A stretch of 64,000 nucleotides of DNA, taken from Geothrix campi (GTDB lineage: Bacteria > Acidobacteriota > Holophagae > Holophagales > Holophagaceae). The DNA lies in the NCBI RefSeq assembly GCF_024609265.1, contig NZ_JANHMP010000002.1, positions 186,001 to 250,000 of the forward strand, read 5' to 3'. A program made the translations under genes and the position numbers. Shown in pieces: positions 26,459 through 35,325 of the stretch; position 1 is the first letter of the stretch, and every line of letters starts with the position of its first letter. Below the pieces are notes generated by a model, which worked only from the letters and a program-made list of their open reading frames with translations, made no database searches and was not told where the DNA came from.

Positions 26459-27250
26459 ATGCGCCTGGCCCCAATCTTGTTCTTCCTTGCCAGCCTCCCG
26501 GCCTTCGCACAGTTGGGACGCTCGGTTGATGGGGGAAGCGCCCACCTGACGGGTTGGACCCTTGGGTTCCAGAGGGTTCAACCCTCGCTCTCCGCCAGCA
26601 TCGAGGGGAGCCGGGATGGCAAGGCCTCCCTGGTGGATACAGAGGCGGACCTCGGATTGGAGAGGGACGGCACCCCCCTCGGAGCCCTCCTGGAATACCA
26701 GGGCGAGGTCCACGGCTTCCAGCTCACCTACGATTCCGCGCGCTACCTGGGGGAGCGGACCCTGCCGCGGTCCATCAGCCTGGATGGCACGCCCTACTCG
26801 ATGGGGACTCCCCTCCGGACCAACGCGAAGATCGAGGCTCTGGAGGGTACCTGGACCTACAAGTTCGTCCGGCGTCCAGATGCCTGGCTGGGCTTCGACC
26901 TTGGTCTCCAGGTCTTCCGACTGGACCTCAAGGCGCTCGCGCTCACATCCGCCCCGAGCGCCCAGTCATTTCGGCCCAGCTGGGTGGTCCCGCAGGTGGG
27001 CCTCACCGGGTGGTCCTCGGGCGCCGATGGCCTGTTGGAATCCCGGGTCTACGCCCGGTATGTCACCTACCGGGGGGCCACCTCCTTCCGTTACGGTCTG
27101 GATGCCCGGGCCTATCTGTATCCAAGGTTCGGGCTGAGGGCGTTCTTCGAGGATGGCCGCGTGCGGGTTCCCCGGGGGTCCGTGGAGGGGGACCTGGAAC
27201 TCCGGGCCGACCGGCGGATCGCGGGCCTGGGCGTGGTGATCCGGTTCTGA
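26459..27250 (+). CDS. Outer-membrane beta-barrel-like protein
   Basis: 263 residues from ATG at 26459, with GGAGGG before it. The signal peptide LFFLASLPAFAQ is clear. The rest alternates polar and aromatic residues in strands, and ends in a Phe (LGVVIRF), the usual terminal residue for outer-membrane insertion. No family is recognised. It follows the E1 gene by 53 bases and may be read from its own promoter. Confidence 0.6.
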   Translation: MRLAPILFFLASLPAFAQLGRSVDGGSAHLTGWTLGFQRVQPSLSASIEGSRDGKASLVDTEADLGLERDGTPLGALLEYQGEVHGFQLTYDSARYLGERTLPRSISLDGTPYSMGTPLRTNAKIEALEGTWTYKFVRRPDAWLGFDLGLQVFRLDLKALALTSAPSAQSFRPSWVVPQVGLTGWSSGADGLLESRVYARYVTYRGATSFRYGLDARAYLYPRFGLRAFFEDGRVRVPRGSVEGDLELRADRRIAGLGVVIRF

Positions 27251-27382
27251 ACACCGGAAGACTCCTTGATGGCCCTGGGCGAATGAGCCTCCGCAGAAAA
27301 AAACGGTGGACGCCGGCAATCCTGTCATGCTGTTTGGCGTGACCCGCCAGGGGCGGAATTCACATCAACGCAATGACGGCCT

Positions 27383-27422
27383 TGTCTGGGGAATGTCATC
27401 GCTAAATCATCACCAGACATTC
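27383..27422 (+). promoter_or_regulatory. Mutually exclusive hairpins in cspA-type leader
   Basis: TGTCTGG (27383-27389) can pair with CCAGACA (27413-27419), or GAATGTC (27391-27397) can pair with GACATTC (27416-27422). The two right arms overlap by four bases, so only one hairpin can form. Both end just before the ribosome site AGGAA at 27426. This is a switch-like design for a cold-shock gene; behaviour is inferred. Confidence 0.45.
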
Positions 27423-27436
27423 TGCAGGAAACAGTC

Positions 27437-27640
27437 ATGGCACAGGGCACCGTCAAGTGGTTCAACGCCGAGAAGGGCTTCGGCTTCATCACCCCCGATG
27501 AGGGCGGCGCTGATCTCTTCGTCCACCACACCGCCATCCAGGGCGGCGGCTTCCGCACGCTGGACGAGAACCAGCGCGTCAGCTTCGAAGTCGCTCAGGG
27601 CCAGAAGGGCCCCCAGGCGACCAACGTCCAGAAGATCTAG
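27437..27640 (+). CDS. Cold-shock protein (CspA family)
   Basis: 67 residues, full length. RNP1 is KGFGFITPD and RNP2 is DLFVHHTAI; the start [15 protein letters not shown] is the family hallmark. It binds single-stranded RNA/DNA and acts as an RNA chaperone. A 186-base leader region precedes it, with two alternative hairpins close to the ribosome site, and a strong terminator follows. Single-gene transcript. Confidence 0.97.
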   Translation: MAQGTVKWFNAEKGFGFITPDEGGADLFVHHTAIQGGGFRTLDENQRVSFEVAQGQKGPQATNVQKI

Positions 27641-27660
27641 TTCTTCCTACCGTTCCAAAG

Positions 27661-27687
27661 AAAAGGCGGCCCATCGGGCCGCCTTTT
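27661..27687 (+). terminator. Rho-independent terminator of cold-shock gene
   Basis: AAAAGGCGGCCC with loop ATC and GGGCCGCCTTTT: a 12-bp stem ending in a T tract, 20 bases after the stop. The A tract on the left arm makes it also usable for the opposite-strand gene ending at 27707. Confidence 0.9.
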
Positions 27688-27706
27688 CGCATGCAGAGGT
27701 TCTGCT

Positions 27707-28051
27707 TCAGTGATGTCCATGCCCGTCGGTGGCGGCGGGCGTGCCGACGAATTCAGCTTTGCGTCCGAAGAAGATCACCCACAAGCCGAAGAGTCCCAGA
27801 ACCACGAGGCCCAGGGCCATGAAGGCGTGCCGGAGGGCCACCAGGCCGGTCCAGTGGAAGCCCAGCAGGCCGATGATCAGGCCGAGGAAGCCGGTTCCGA
27901 TGAGCAGGAGGCCCCAGCGGGCCGAGGCCAGGGAGGCCTGTCCCACTTCTTCGGGCACGGTCCCGAGGGGATTCTTCACTTCGCCAGCCACATGGGTGCC
28001 CTGGAAGATCAGGACGCAGAAGAGGATGAAATAGAAGACCAAGAAGAGCAT
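27707..28051 (-). CDS. Three-span membrane protein with His-rich tail
   Basis: 114 residues; ATG preceded by GAGGG at seven bases. Hydrophobic spans lie at about 2-18, 46-66 and 74-96. The C-terminus ends in DGHGHH, a possible metal-binding tail. No family is recognised. It converges with the cold-shock gene and shares its terminator. Confidence 0.65.
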   Translation of the reverse strand: MLFLVFYFILFCVLIFQGTHVAGEVKNPLGTVPEEVGQASLASARWGLLLIGTGFLGLIIGLLGFHWTGLVALRHAFMALGLVVLGLFGLWVIFFGRKAEFVGTPAATDGHGHH

Positions 28052-28159
28052 GAGTAGACCCTCACTTTTCTTCCTAACATGATCTCACGGCCCCTGGCCG
28101 GAATTCGGTGCAGGAGTCACAACCTGCCGCCCCCTGGAAGCCTGCCGAGCCTCGTGGTT

Positions 28160-28579
28160 TCAGGGCTCATTCAGGAGGTTCCGACCCGCCAGGATGGCCT
28201 CCTCCTTCTGCCGCAGCCATTGGCGCTCATCCTGCCGCCGCCGGAAGTAGGTGACCAGGCAGGTGCCGGCCAAGAGGAAACAGAGAAGCCCAAGGCCCAG
28301 GAGGGCGAGTTCCAACTCCTTCGCGGAGGCAGGCCAGCGGGCGGGGAGGGCGGCAGCCGCACCGAGGCCGATGACCCCCAACGCTCCCGCCTGGGTGGCC
28401 CGCAGGCGCCAGGGGCGGATCCGCTCCTTGAGGGCAACCCTGGAGAGATCCCGCACGAAATCGATCTGCTCGTCCTTGTTCGCCACTCCCCGGGCCGCCT
28501 CCATTTCGAGTTTGGCCAGGGAGAGGGCCAGCTCTCCCGAGGCATCGTCTAGCTGCATGGTTCGGGTGCGGATCGTCAT
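28160..28579 (-). CDS. Two-span membrane protein of unknown function
   Basis: 139 residues from ATG at 28579, with AAAGGAG before it. A helical, charged N-terminal part of about 60 residues precedes two hydrophobic segments (about 68-85 and 92-112, ALLGLGLLCFLLAGTCLV). An Arg-rich loop (RRRQDERQWLRQK) and a short helix end it. It follows the MFS pump gene by 62 bases on the same strand and may belong to that transcript. No known family. Confidence 0.6.
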   Translation of the reverse strand: MTIRTRTMQLDDASGELALSLAKLEMEAARGVANKDEQIDFVRDLSRVALKERIRPWRLRATQAGALGVIGLGAAAALPARWPASAKELELALLGLGLLCFLLAGTCLVTYFRRRQDERQWLRQKEEAILAGRNLLNEP

Positions 28580-28641
28580 GGTGGACTCCTTTGCTGGAGA
28601 GATGGGCGGAACGGCAGATGAGCCGCTCCGCGGGGATGGCC

Positions 28642-30192
28642 TCAATGCAGGACGAGGCCGCCGGGTTTGGGGTTTCGAAGCGTCAGGACGAAGGGCAGCG
28701 CCAGGAGAAAGACCACGACGAGGAACCCGAACACGTCCACGAAGCTCATGAGGAAGGACTGGCGGGTCACTTCGGCGTCCATGAGGCCTTGGCTCAGGCT
28801 CTTCACCGAAACCGGGTCCAGGCCCGCGTGCGGGAACAGACTTTGATTGAGGCTGACGTAGCCGGTCTGAAGCGCCCCGTTGAACGGGGTCACATGCTCC
28901 GCCAGGCGGGCGTGGTGGAACTGGGCCCGCTGGGCCAGGAACGTGCTGGCGACGGCGATTCCGACGCTGCCGCCCTCGTTCCGCATCAGGTTGAACATGC
29001 CCGAGGCCGTGCCGACCAGCGATGGCGGGATGCGCTGAACCGCGATCGTGGCAACGGGGACGAACACGAAACCGAGGCCCAGTCCGTGGAAGATCCAGGC
29101 GGTGACGAGATAGGCCATGCCCGTCTGGAGGTTCACCTGCATCAGCAGCCAGGCGGAGTAGGCCAGGGAGGCCGCGCCTGCGGCCACGATGAGCCGCACG
29201 TCCACCTTTCCCATGACCAGCGCCACGGCGATCATGGCCACCACAGAGGCCACGCCGCCGGGACTCAGGAGGAGCCCCGCCCAGGTGGGGGTGAAGCCCA
29301 GCAGGTTCTGGACGAACAGCGGCAGCAGGACGAAGGCCGCGTAGAGGCCGAAGCTGACGATGAAGATGATGGCCATGCCGCCCGCGAACTCCGGCAATCG
29401 GAACATGCTCAGATCCACCAGCGGATGCTCAGCCGTGAGGGAGCGCCAGATGAACAGGGTGATGCCTAGGCCGGCCAGGCCGGCGTAGACCTTCACGGTG
29501 TTCGAGGCGAACCAGTCCATGCGCTCGCCGCGGCTGAGGAACAACTCCAGGCAGCCCAGCCCCACGGCGATGAAGATGAGGCTCCAGTAGTCCACGGCGC
29601 CTTCGGGCTTCTTCAGGTAGACTGGATCCTCCACGAAGCTGAAGGCGAGGTAGTAGGCGAGGACGCCCACGGGGATGTTGATCCAGAAGATCCAGGGCCA
29701 GGTCCAGTTGTCCGTGATCCAGCCGCCCACCAGGGGACCGAGGATGGGACCGAAGATGACGCCGATGCCGAAGAGGGCGGAGGCCATGCCGTGTTCCTCC
29801 GTGGGGAACGCCTCGAGGGTGATGGCCTGGGACATGGGCACCATGGCGCCCCCAGCCAGGCCTTGGATCACTCGCATGAAGATGAGCCAGCCCAGGGTGG
29901 GGGCGGCCCCCGCGCCCAGGCTGGCCAGGGTGAAGATCGCCAGGCAGAAGAGGTAGAGGCGCTTCCGGCCGAAGGCGGCGCCTAGCCACCCGGTGATGGG
30001 GAGGATGATGGCGTTGGCCACCAGGTAGCTGGTGATCACCCAGGTGATCTCGTCCGTGCCTGCGGCGAAGGTGCCTTTCATGTGCGGGAGTGCCACGTTG
30101 GCCACGGAGGTGTCCAGCACTTCCATGAAGGTTCCCAGCATCGTGGTCAGGGCCACGATCCACTTGTGGGAAGTTCCCCGGGGCATGTCCAC
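28642..30192 (-). CDS. MFS drug exporter, DHA2/EmrB family
   Basis: 516 residues, as expected for a 14-span DHA2 transporter. GTG at 30192 has GAGG five bases upstream; ATG at 30186 is the alternative. Family motifs: LDTSVANVALP in span 1 (motif D1), GWLGAAFGRKRLYL (motif A), RVIQGLAGGAMVPM (motif B) and GIGVIFGPILGPLVGGWI (motif C). It works with the adaptor and outer-membrane channel encoded just upstream to move drugs across both membranes by proton exchange. The substrate is unknown. Confidence 0.93.
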   Translation of the reverse strand: MDMPRGTSHKWIVALTTMLGTFMEVLDTSVANVALPHMKGTFAAGTDEITWVITSYLVANAIILPITGWLGAAFGRKRLYLFCLAIFTLASLGAGAAPTLGWLIFMRVIQGLAGGAMVPMSQAITLEAFPTEEHGMASALFGIGVIFGPILGPLVGGWITDNWTWPWIFWINIPVGVLAYYLAFSFVEDPVYLKKPEGAVDYWSLIFIAVGLGCLELFLSRGERMDWFASNTVKVYAGLAGLGITLFIWRSLTAEHPLVDLSMFRLPEFAGGMAIIFIVSFGLYAAFVLLPLFVQNLLGFTPTWAGLLLSPGGVASVVAMIAVALVMGKVDVRLIVAAGAASLAYSAWLLMQVNLQTGMAYLVTAWIFHGLGLGFVFVPVATIAVQRIPPSLVGTASGMFNLMRNEGGSVGIAVASTFLAQRAQFHHARLAEHVTPFNGALQTGYVSLNQSLFPHAGLDPVSVKSLSQGLMDAEVTRQSFLMSFVDVFGFLVVVFLLALPFVLTLRNPKPGGLVLH

Positions 30193-30199
30193 GGCGGCC

Positions 30200-31198
30200 T
30201 CAGCGGCTCCGGGTGTCGATCTCGGCTTCCACGCTGAGCCCCAGGCGGAGCTTGCGCTCGGGATCCGCGTTCCGGTCGAGGCTGATCTTCACGGGGAGCC
30301 GCTGGACCACCTTGACCCAATTGCCGGTGGCATTCTCCGCGGGCAGGAGGCTGAAGGCGGCCCCGGTGCCCGCCGACAGGCTGTCCACGGTACCCGTGAA
30401 GATCCGGCCGTCGATGTCGGCCTTCATCCTCACCCTCTGGCCGGGGCGCACGCGGTGGAGCTGGGTCTCCTTGAAGTTGGCCTCGACCCAGAGATCCTCT
30501 TGGCCAAGCGGCACCACGGCCAGCAGTGGCTGCCCGGCGGCCACCACCATGCCGGGTTCTGCCAGCTTACGGCTCACGGTCCCGTCGCAGGGCGCCACGA
30601 TGGCGCAGTAGGAACGCTGGAGCTGGGCCTGGGCCAAGCCCGCCTGGGCCACCTGGACCTTGCTTTGGCTCACGCCCAGGAGCCCCCGGGTGGCGGCCAC
30701 CTGCTTCTGGGCGGCCGCCACCTGAGCCGTGGCCACCTCCTCGGCGGTGGTGGCCTGGTCGAGTTTCTGGCGGGGGATGGACTGTCGGGAATGGAGGGCG
30801 GCCATGCGCTGCTTTTCAAGATCCGCGAGGGCCCGTTGGCTTTCGGCAGACTGGAGGTGGGCCTGGGCCTGGGCGATCTGAGCCTGGTTCAGGGCGAGAG
30901 CGCTCCGCGCCTCCGCCAGGGAGGCCTCGGCCCGCGCGATGGCCGCGTCGTAGTCCCGGGGATCCAGCGTGGCCAGCGTCTGCCCCATCCGGACCGCCTG
31001 GTTCTCCTGGACCGCCACCTGGAGCAGGGGCCCGGGGATGTGGCTCGACACCGTCATCACGTGACCCTTCACGTACGCATTGTCGGTGGCCACGTACACC
31101 TGCCCGTGGCGCCAGCGGACCAGGGCCCACACCGTGCCGGCCGCGGCGAGGGTGAGGATGATCCCCAGGGAGACCCACTTCTTCGTCTTCGCATCCAT
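30200..31198 (-). CDS. EmrA/HlyD-type membrane fusion protein
   Basis: 332 residues from ATG at 31198 (MDAKTKKWVSLG). One N-terminal membrane span, then a lipoyl half-motif, a long helical hairpin (about 80-200, Ala/Gln-rich) and the second half with APCDGTVSRKLAEPGMVV. DNAYVKGHVMTVSSHIPG is the EmrA hallmark. It links EmrB to the TolC channel. It is packed between tolC-like and emrB-like genes with gaps of one and seven bases. Confidence 0.92.
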   Translation of the reverse strand: MDAKTKKWVSLGIILTLAAAGTVWALVRWRHGQVYVATDNAYVKGHVMTVSSHIPGPLLQVAVQENQAVRMGQTLATLDPRDYDAAIARAEASLAEARSALALNQAQIAQAQAHLQSAESQRALADLEKQRMAALHSRQSIPRQKLDQATTAEEVATAQVAAAQKQVAATRGLLGVSQSKVQVAQAGLAQAQLQRSYCAIVAPCDGTVSRKLAEPGMVVAAGQPLLAVVPLGQEDLWVEANFKETQLHRVRPGQRVRMKADIDGRIFTGTVDSLSAGTGAAFSLLPAENATGNWVKVVQRLPVKISLDRNADPERKLRLGLSVEAEIDTRSR

Positions 31199-31199
31199 G

Positions 31200-32543
31200 T
31201 CACTGCTCCTGGGGCGCGTGTGTCTCAAAGAAGGCCGGCAGGTCCTCGCCCAGCACCGCGAGGAGGACGGTCTGCTGGGCATAGGCCCGGTAGCGCCGGT
31301 CCTCCAGGGCGCTGCGGCTTTCGGCCAGCACCGATTCCGCGTCCAGCACATCCGTGTTCCGGACCAGGCCTTCCAGGTACTGATCCCCCACGATGCGGAG
31401 ATTCTCTTCGGCCGCCGCCACGTTCAGGCGGGCTGTCTCCACCTCGCGGAGCGACTGGTGGAAGGCCCGCAGGGCCGAAGCGGCGGCGGTCTCGGCCTGG
31501 CGTTCCGCCTCCTGCAGGTCCCGGCGGGCGCGGCCGGCTTCCGCATCGGCCTGACGGACGCGGGCCGTGCGGATCCCGCCGTCGAAGAGCTTCCAGGAGA
31601 GACCGACGAACAGGCTCGTCTCGTGCTCGCGGGCCATGAACGGATTCTCGGCATAGGTGTGGCTGGCTTCCGCGGCCACCGTCGGCAGGAAGTCCTTCCG
31701 CCGGAAGGCGGCCTGGTCGGACAGGGCCCGGGTCCGGGCGCGGGCCGCCCGCACGGCCCCGTTCTGCTCCCTGGCCCGGCTCCGGCACTCGGCCTCATCC
31801 CAGGGCAGGGCGGGCGGGCCCGCGAGGGCCTCCGGCAGTTGCTGGGCGGTTCCGGGGGGGAGGCCCATGGCCACGTTCAGGCTCTCCAGGGCCGAGGTGT
31901 AGGCCTGGTTCAGGGCGTGTTCGCCATCCCCGACGGCCCGGAGGGCCACCGCTGTGCGCAGGAGGTCGTTGCGCGCCACCACCCCCTGATCGAAGAGGGC
32001 CTGGGCATGGCCCAGGTGGGTTTCCAGGGCCTTCCTGCGCTGGTCGAGGACGCGCCTCTGGGCCTTCAGGTTTAGAAGGCTGAAGTAGCGGCTGGCGGCG
32101 TCACTCTGGGCCTTCAGGAGGTCGGCGTGGCCGGCGCGCGCCACGGCCTCCTCCCGGGCGCGGGAGGCCGAGAGCGCGTCCCCTCGCCGACCGAAATCCC
32201 ATAGCAGGTACTGGATCGAGGCCTTGTAGCGCCAGGCCTGACTGTCCGAGAGGGGGAAGAGCTGGGTGGGCACGGTGAACGGGCCGATCGCCATGGGCTG
32301 GCTGAGCAGTTCCGGCCGGTGATCCGCTGTCCAGTAGCCGCCCTGGATCTGGATCTCGGGCCAGTACAGCCCCTTCACCTGGGCGGTCTCCTCCCGGGCT
32401 CCGGCCAGGCCCGAGCGGGCGGCCTCCGCCGCCTGGGAACCCTCGCCGGCCAGCCGGAGGGCCCGGGGAAGGCTGAGGGGCTCATCGCTCCGCAGGGTTC
32501 CAGCCAGCGTCGCGCCGGCCAGGAGAAGGGTCGTGAGCTTCAT
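31200..32543 (-). CDS. TolC-family outer-membrane efflux channel (MFS operon)
   Basis: 447 residues with a signal peptide (LLLAGATLAGTL). Two repeats of long helices with coiled-coil character (about 30-210 and 230-430) and a beta segment (LFVGLSWKLFDGGIRTARV) are the outer-membrane efflux protein pattern. Its start overlaps the stop of the TetR gene (ATGA). It is the exit duct for the EmrAB-like pair downstream. Confidence 0.9.
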   Translation of the reverse strand: MKLTTLLLAGATLAGTLRSDEPLSLPRALRLAGEGSQAAEAARSGLAGAREETAQVKGLYWPEIQIQGGYWTADHRPELLSQPMAIGPFTVPTQLFPLSDSQAWRYKASIQYLLWDFGRRGDALSASRAREEAVARAGHADLLKAQSDAASRYFSLLNLKAQRRVLDQRRKALETHLGHAQALFDQGVVARNDLLRTAVALRAVGDGEHALNQAYTSALESLNVAMGLPPGTAQQLPEALAGPPALPWDEAECRSRAREQNGAVRAARARTRALSDQAAFRRKDFLPTVAAEASHTYAENPFMAREHETSLFVGLSWKLFDGGIRTARVRQADAEAGRARRDLQEAERQAETAAASALRAFHQSLREVETARLNVAAAEENLRIVGDQYLEGLVRNTDVLDAESVLAESRSALEDRRYRAYAQQTVLLAVLGEDLPAFFETHAPQEQ

Positions 32544-33154
32544 GCCCGTGCCCCCGCCCCACGGAGGAAACAGGCCATGGCACGCTCCACGCAGGCGCTG
32601 GGCTCCTCCTCGATCCCGCTCCTGTGGCTGTGGTAGAGCGAAGCCTCGAGGACGCCGAAACAGAGCTGCGTGAGGAACTCGACATCCAGATCCTGGAGCT
32701 GCCCCACCTCCACCGCTACGCGGAGGATGCCCTTCAGGCGCGCCCGTTCGGTTTCGTAGATCTCCTTCAGGCGGGGCAGGAACCGGGACTCGAAGCCCCA
32801 GTCGTAGTGGACCCGGTCATGGATGAACATGGGGAGCCAGATGACCCGGCCTTTGAACTGGTCCGCGTAGATCAGGAACATGGCCCGCAGCTGCTCCAGG
32901 GGTGGGCGGTCCACCCGGAGGATCGCCTCGGCCTGGGCCAGGAAATGCTCCGCCCGGCGGGCAACCACCTGTTCGTAGAGATCCTGCTTGGAGGCGAAGT
33001 GCTCGTAGAGCCCCTGCATCCCGATCTGGGCCTCGGAGGCGACCTCCTGCATCGTGGCTTCTTCGAAGGGCTTCCGGCCGAACACCCGACCGGCCGCTTC
33101 CAGCAGGAGGCCCTTTCTTTGCTGTCTTTCCAAGCCCTTCCGGTCCATGGTCAT
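32540..33154 (-). CDS. TetR-family regulator of MFS efflux operon
   Basis: 204 residues from ATG at 33154, chosen for GGAG six bases upstream; ATG at 33172 lacks a site. The helix-turn-helix is ATMQEVASEAQIGMQGLYEHFASKQ-like (about residues 35-60), typical of TetR. The ligand domain follows. It is first in the operon TetR-TolC-EmrA-EmrB and probably represses it. Another TetR gene faces it across the shared gap. Confidence 0.9.
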   Translation of the reverse strand: MTMDRKGLERQQRKGLLLEAAGRVFGRKPFEEATMQEVASEAQIGMQGLYEHFASKQDLYEQVVARRAEHFLAQAEAILRVDRPPLEQLRAMFLIYADQFKGRVIWLPMFIHDRVHYDWGFESRFLPRLKEIYETERARLKGILRVAVEVGQLQDLDVEFLTQLCFGVLEASLYHSHRSGIEEEPSACVERAMACFLRGAGARA

Positions 33155-33286
33155 CGGAGACTCCGAATCCATATTCCGAATCTAGAATTTTAATTATTAC
33201 CGTCAAGTCTTCAATCAAATCACCTCGAGGAGAACTTTTCCCCTTGACCGATTCAAACGATTGATTAATTCTTGGACCCTGTTGTT

Positions 33287-33300
33287 CAATCGGTTGATTG
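33287..33300. promoter_or_regulatory. Candidate TetR operator
   Basis: CAATC-GGTT-GATTG inverted repeat, 14 bases before the start of the right-hand TetR gene, within an AT-rich stretch between the two efflux operons. A related half (CGATTGATTAA) lies about 20 bases to its left. Binding by either regulator is inferred. Confidence 0.4.
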
Positions 33301-33313
33301 GAAACGAGGGGCC

Positions 33314-33997
33314 ATGAACGCACAACCCACCGACGCATCTTTTGACACGCGGCAACGACTGATCGAGGCGGCGATCCTGACCTTCGCTGAAAAGGGCTTC
33401 GACGGGGCCGGCATCCGCGAGATCGCCAAGCGGGCCAACGCCAATTCAGCCCTGGTGACCTACCACTTCGCCGGCAAGGAGGGCCTCTACCTGGAAGCCC
33501 TCAGGTACATCTTCAACCGGAAGGCCTGCCAGGTGGCCCAGCTCGCTCTGCGGCCCCGGGTCGAAGGCCCGGGCGCCCGCGAGGATGCCCTCCAGGGGGT
33601 GAAGGAGCACATCCGGGCCTTCATGGAGGACCTGATGGCCTGCAACCGCCTGATCGACCCGGTGGAAGAGGCGGCCATGGCGCTCATGGCCCGCGAGATG
33701 CAGGCCCCTCGGCCAGCCTCCTCGGCCCTGCTCATGGAGCACATCCGACCCCATGTCGAGCATCTGATGCACTGCCTCCGGGTGCTCCGCCCGGACCTGT
33801 CCACCGACGAACTCCTGAACATGGGCCTGAGCATCCAGGGCCAGCTGCTCTATTTCCGCAATTCCCTGGGGATCTCCCGCCTCATCCGCGGGAACCCCGA
33901 CTATCCGGAAGATCTCTCCGTGCTCACTCAGCACTTCACCGATTTCAGCCTGCGGGGACTCGGCATCCCCGAAGCCTTCCCCCAGCCGAGGAACTGA
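33314..33997 (+). CDS. TetR-family regulator of RND operon (CecR-like)
   Basis: 227 residues from ATG at 33314, with GAGGGG before it. The helix-turn-helix is GAGIREIAKRANANSALVTY, then HFAGKEGLYLEAL. The C-terminal domain, with long helices and a final FSLRGLG segment, fits the DUF1956/CecR group, known to control efflux genes. It leads the RND operon and its stop is one base from the next start. Confidence 0.9.
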   Translation: MNAQPTDASFDTRQRLIEAAILTFAEKGFDGAGIREIAKRANANSALVTYHFAGKEGLYLEALRYIFNRKACQVAQLALRPRVEGPGAREDALQGVKEHIRAFMEDLMACNRLIDPVEEAAMALMAREMQAPRPASSALLMEHIRPHVEHLMHCLRVLRPDLSTDELLNMGLSIQGQLLYFRNSLGISRLIRGNPDYPEDLSVLTQHFTDFSLRGLGIPEAFPQPRN

Positions 33998-33998
33998 C

Positions 33999-35300
33999 AT
34001 GCTCTTGTTCGCCCCTCCCGCCCTCCAGGCCCAGGCTCCGGTCGAAGCCCCGCGTGCACCCCTCGCACTGGATCTTCCCGGTGCCCTCTCCCGGGCCCGG
34101 TCCGAGAATCCCATGCTCCGGGCCGCCAAGGCCCGCGTGGACGAGCGCCGCGGCCTCATCACCAGCACCCGGGCGGATGCCCTGCCGCAGCTCACCCTCG
34201 TCGGTGATTTCACGCGGGCCCGGGACGTCTCCATGCTCAACAGCGGTTTCGCAGACCTGGCCCCGTCACTGGGCCTCCCTCTGAGTGCGCTGGCAGGGAC
34301 CCGCAGCGTCTACACCAGCCAGGCCAACCTGACCCAGCCGCTCTTCTATTGGGGCAAGCTGGGCACGGCCATCGACATCGCCAAGATGGGCGAAAAGGAA
34401 GCCGCCTACGGCTTCAGCACCTCCGAACTCGACACCCTGCATGGGGTCGCCAAGGCCTACCTGGCCGTGCTGGTGGCCCAGGCGGAGCAGGAGGTCGTGG
34501 AGACCCGGCGGAAGACCGCCGAGCAGTTCGTATCGGATGTGAAGGCGCGGCTGGAGGCCCAGACCGCCACCGAGCTGGATCGGCTGCGGGCCGAGAGCGA
34601 GCTGCTGGCCGTGATTCCCGAGGCGCTCCAGGCCGAGGCCAACGTGAAGCGGGCCCTCGAGGTGCTGAACGGGCAGCTGGGCCTGGATCCGAAGACGCCG
34701 CTGGCCCTGGCTGAGCTGGGACAGCCGGAGCCCGCCGCCAGGCCCGCCGGCACCGAACGCAGCGAACTCGCCCAGCTGAAGCAGCAGGAGGCCATGTACC
34801 GGGCCAACGAAAAGATCATCACCTCGGATCTGCGGCCCAAGTTTGATTTCAGTGCCAGCTACGGCTACCAGGCGGGCAAGACGGACAACCTCTTCAAGGA
34901 GCCGTACGACACCTGGAGGGTCAGCGTCACCATGAAGTTCCCCATCTTCGATGGGCTGCGCAGCTCGGGCAAGCGGGCCCAGAACACGGCCCAGCTCGAG
35001 CAGGTGAAGCAGGCGCGCGTGGATCGCGAGCGATCCATCGCCATCGAGCAGAGCACCGCGGACCGCGAACTCGAGAAGGCCATCGCCCTGACCGAAGCCT
35101 CGCGCAAGGCCCACGACGCCACGGTGGAAGCCCTCCGCATGAGCCGCGAATCCTTCGACCAGGGGCTCATCACCTCCCTTGACCTCCTGCAGGCGGAGCG
35201 CTCTGAGCGCCAGGCGGAAAGCCAACGCCGCCGCGCCGAGCTGGGTCTCTGGTCCGCCCGCTTCGACCAGCGCCGTGCCCTCGGTCTCGCCCCCCTCTGA
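33999..35300 (+). CDS. TolC-family outer-membrane efflux channel (RND operon)
   Basis: 433 residues. The N-terminus MLLFAPPALQAQAP is a short signal peptide; a longer version upstream would run into the TetR gene. The two-repeat helical layout is clear: LDLPGALSRARSENPMLRAAK, TQPLFYWGKLGTAIDIAK and the second-half SVTMKFPIFDGLRSSGKR. It is the outer duct for the adaptor and RND pump that follow. Confidence 0.9.
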   Translation: MLLFAPPALQAQAPVEAPRAPLALDLPGALSRARSENPMLRAAKARVDERRGLITSTRADALPQLTLVGDFTRARDVSMLNSGFADLAPSLGLPLSALAGTRSVYTSQANLTQPLFYWGKLGTAIDIAKMGEKEAAYGFSTSELDTLHGVAKAYLAVLVAQAEQEVVETRRKTAEQFVSDVKARLEAQTATELDRLRAESELLAVIPEALQAEANVKRALEVLNGQLGLDPKTPLALAELGQPEPAARPAGTERSELAQLKQQEAMYRANEKIITSDLRPKFDFSASYGYQAGKTDNLFKEPYDTWRVSVTMKFPIFDGLRSSGKRAQNTAQLEQVKQARVDRERSIAIEQSTADRELEKAIALTEASRKAHDATVEALRMSRESFDQGLITSLDLLQAERSERQAESQRRRAELGLWSARFDQRRALGLAPL

Positions 35301-35325
35301 TCCCGATGATTGCTTGGAGTCGACC

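Noticed and set aside
27388-27402. GG-N10-GC spacing in the cold-shock leader, as in a sigma54 promoter
   Set aside because: Bases around both pairs do not match TGGCAC or TTGC; the spacing alone is frequent by chance in GC-rich DNA.
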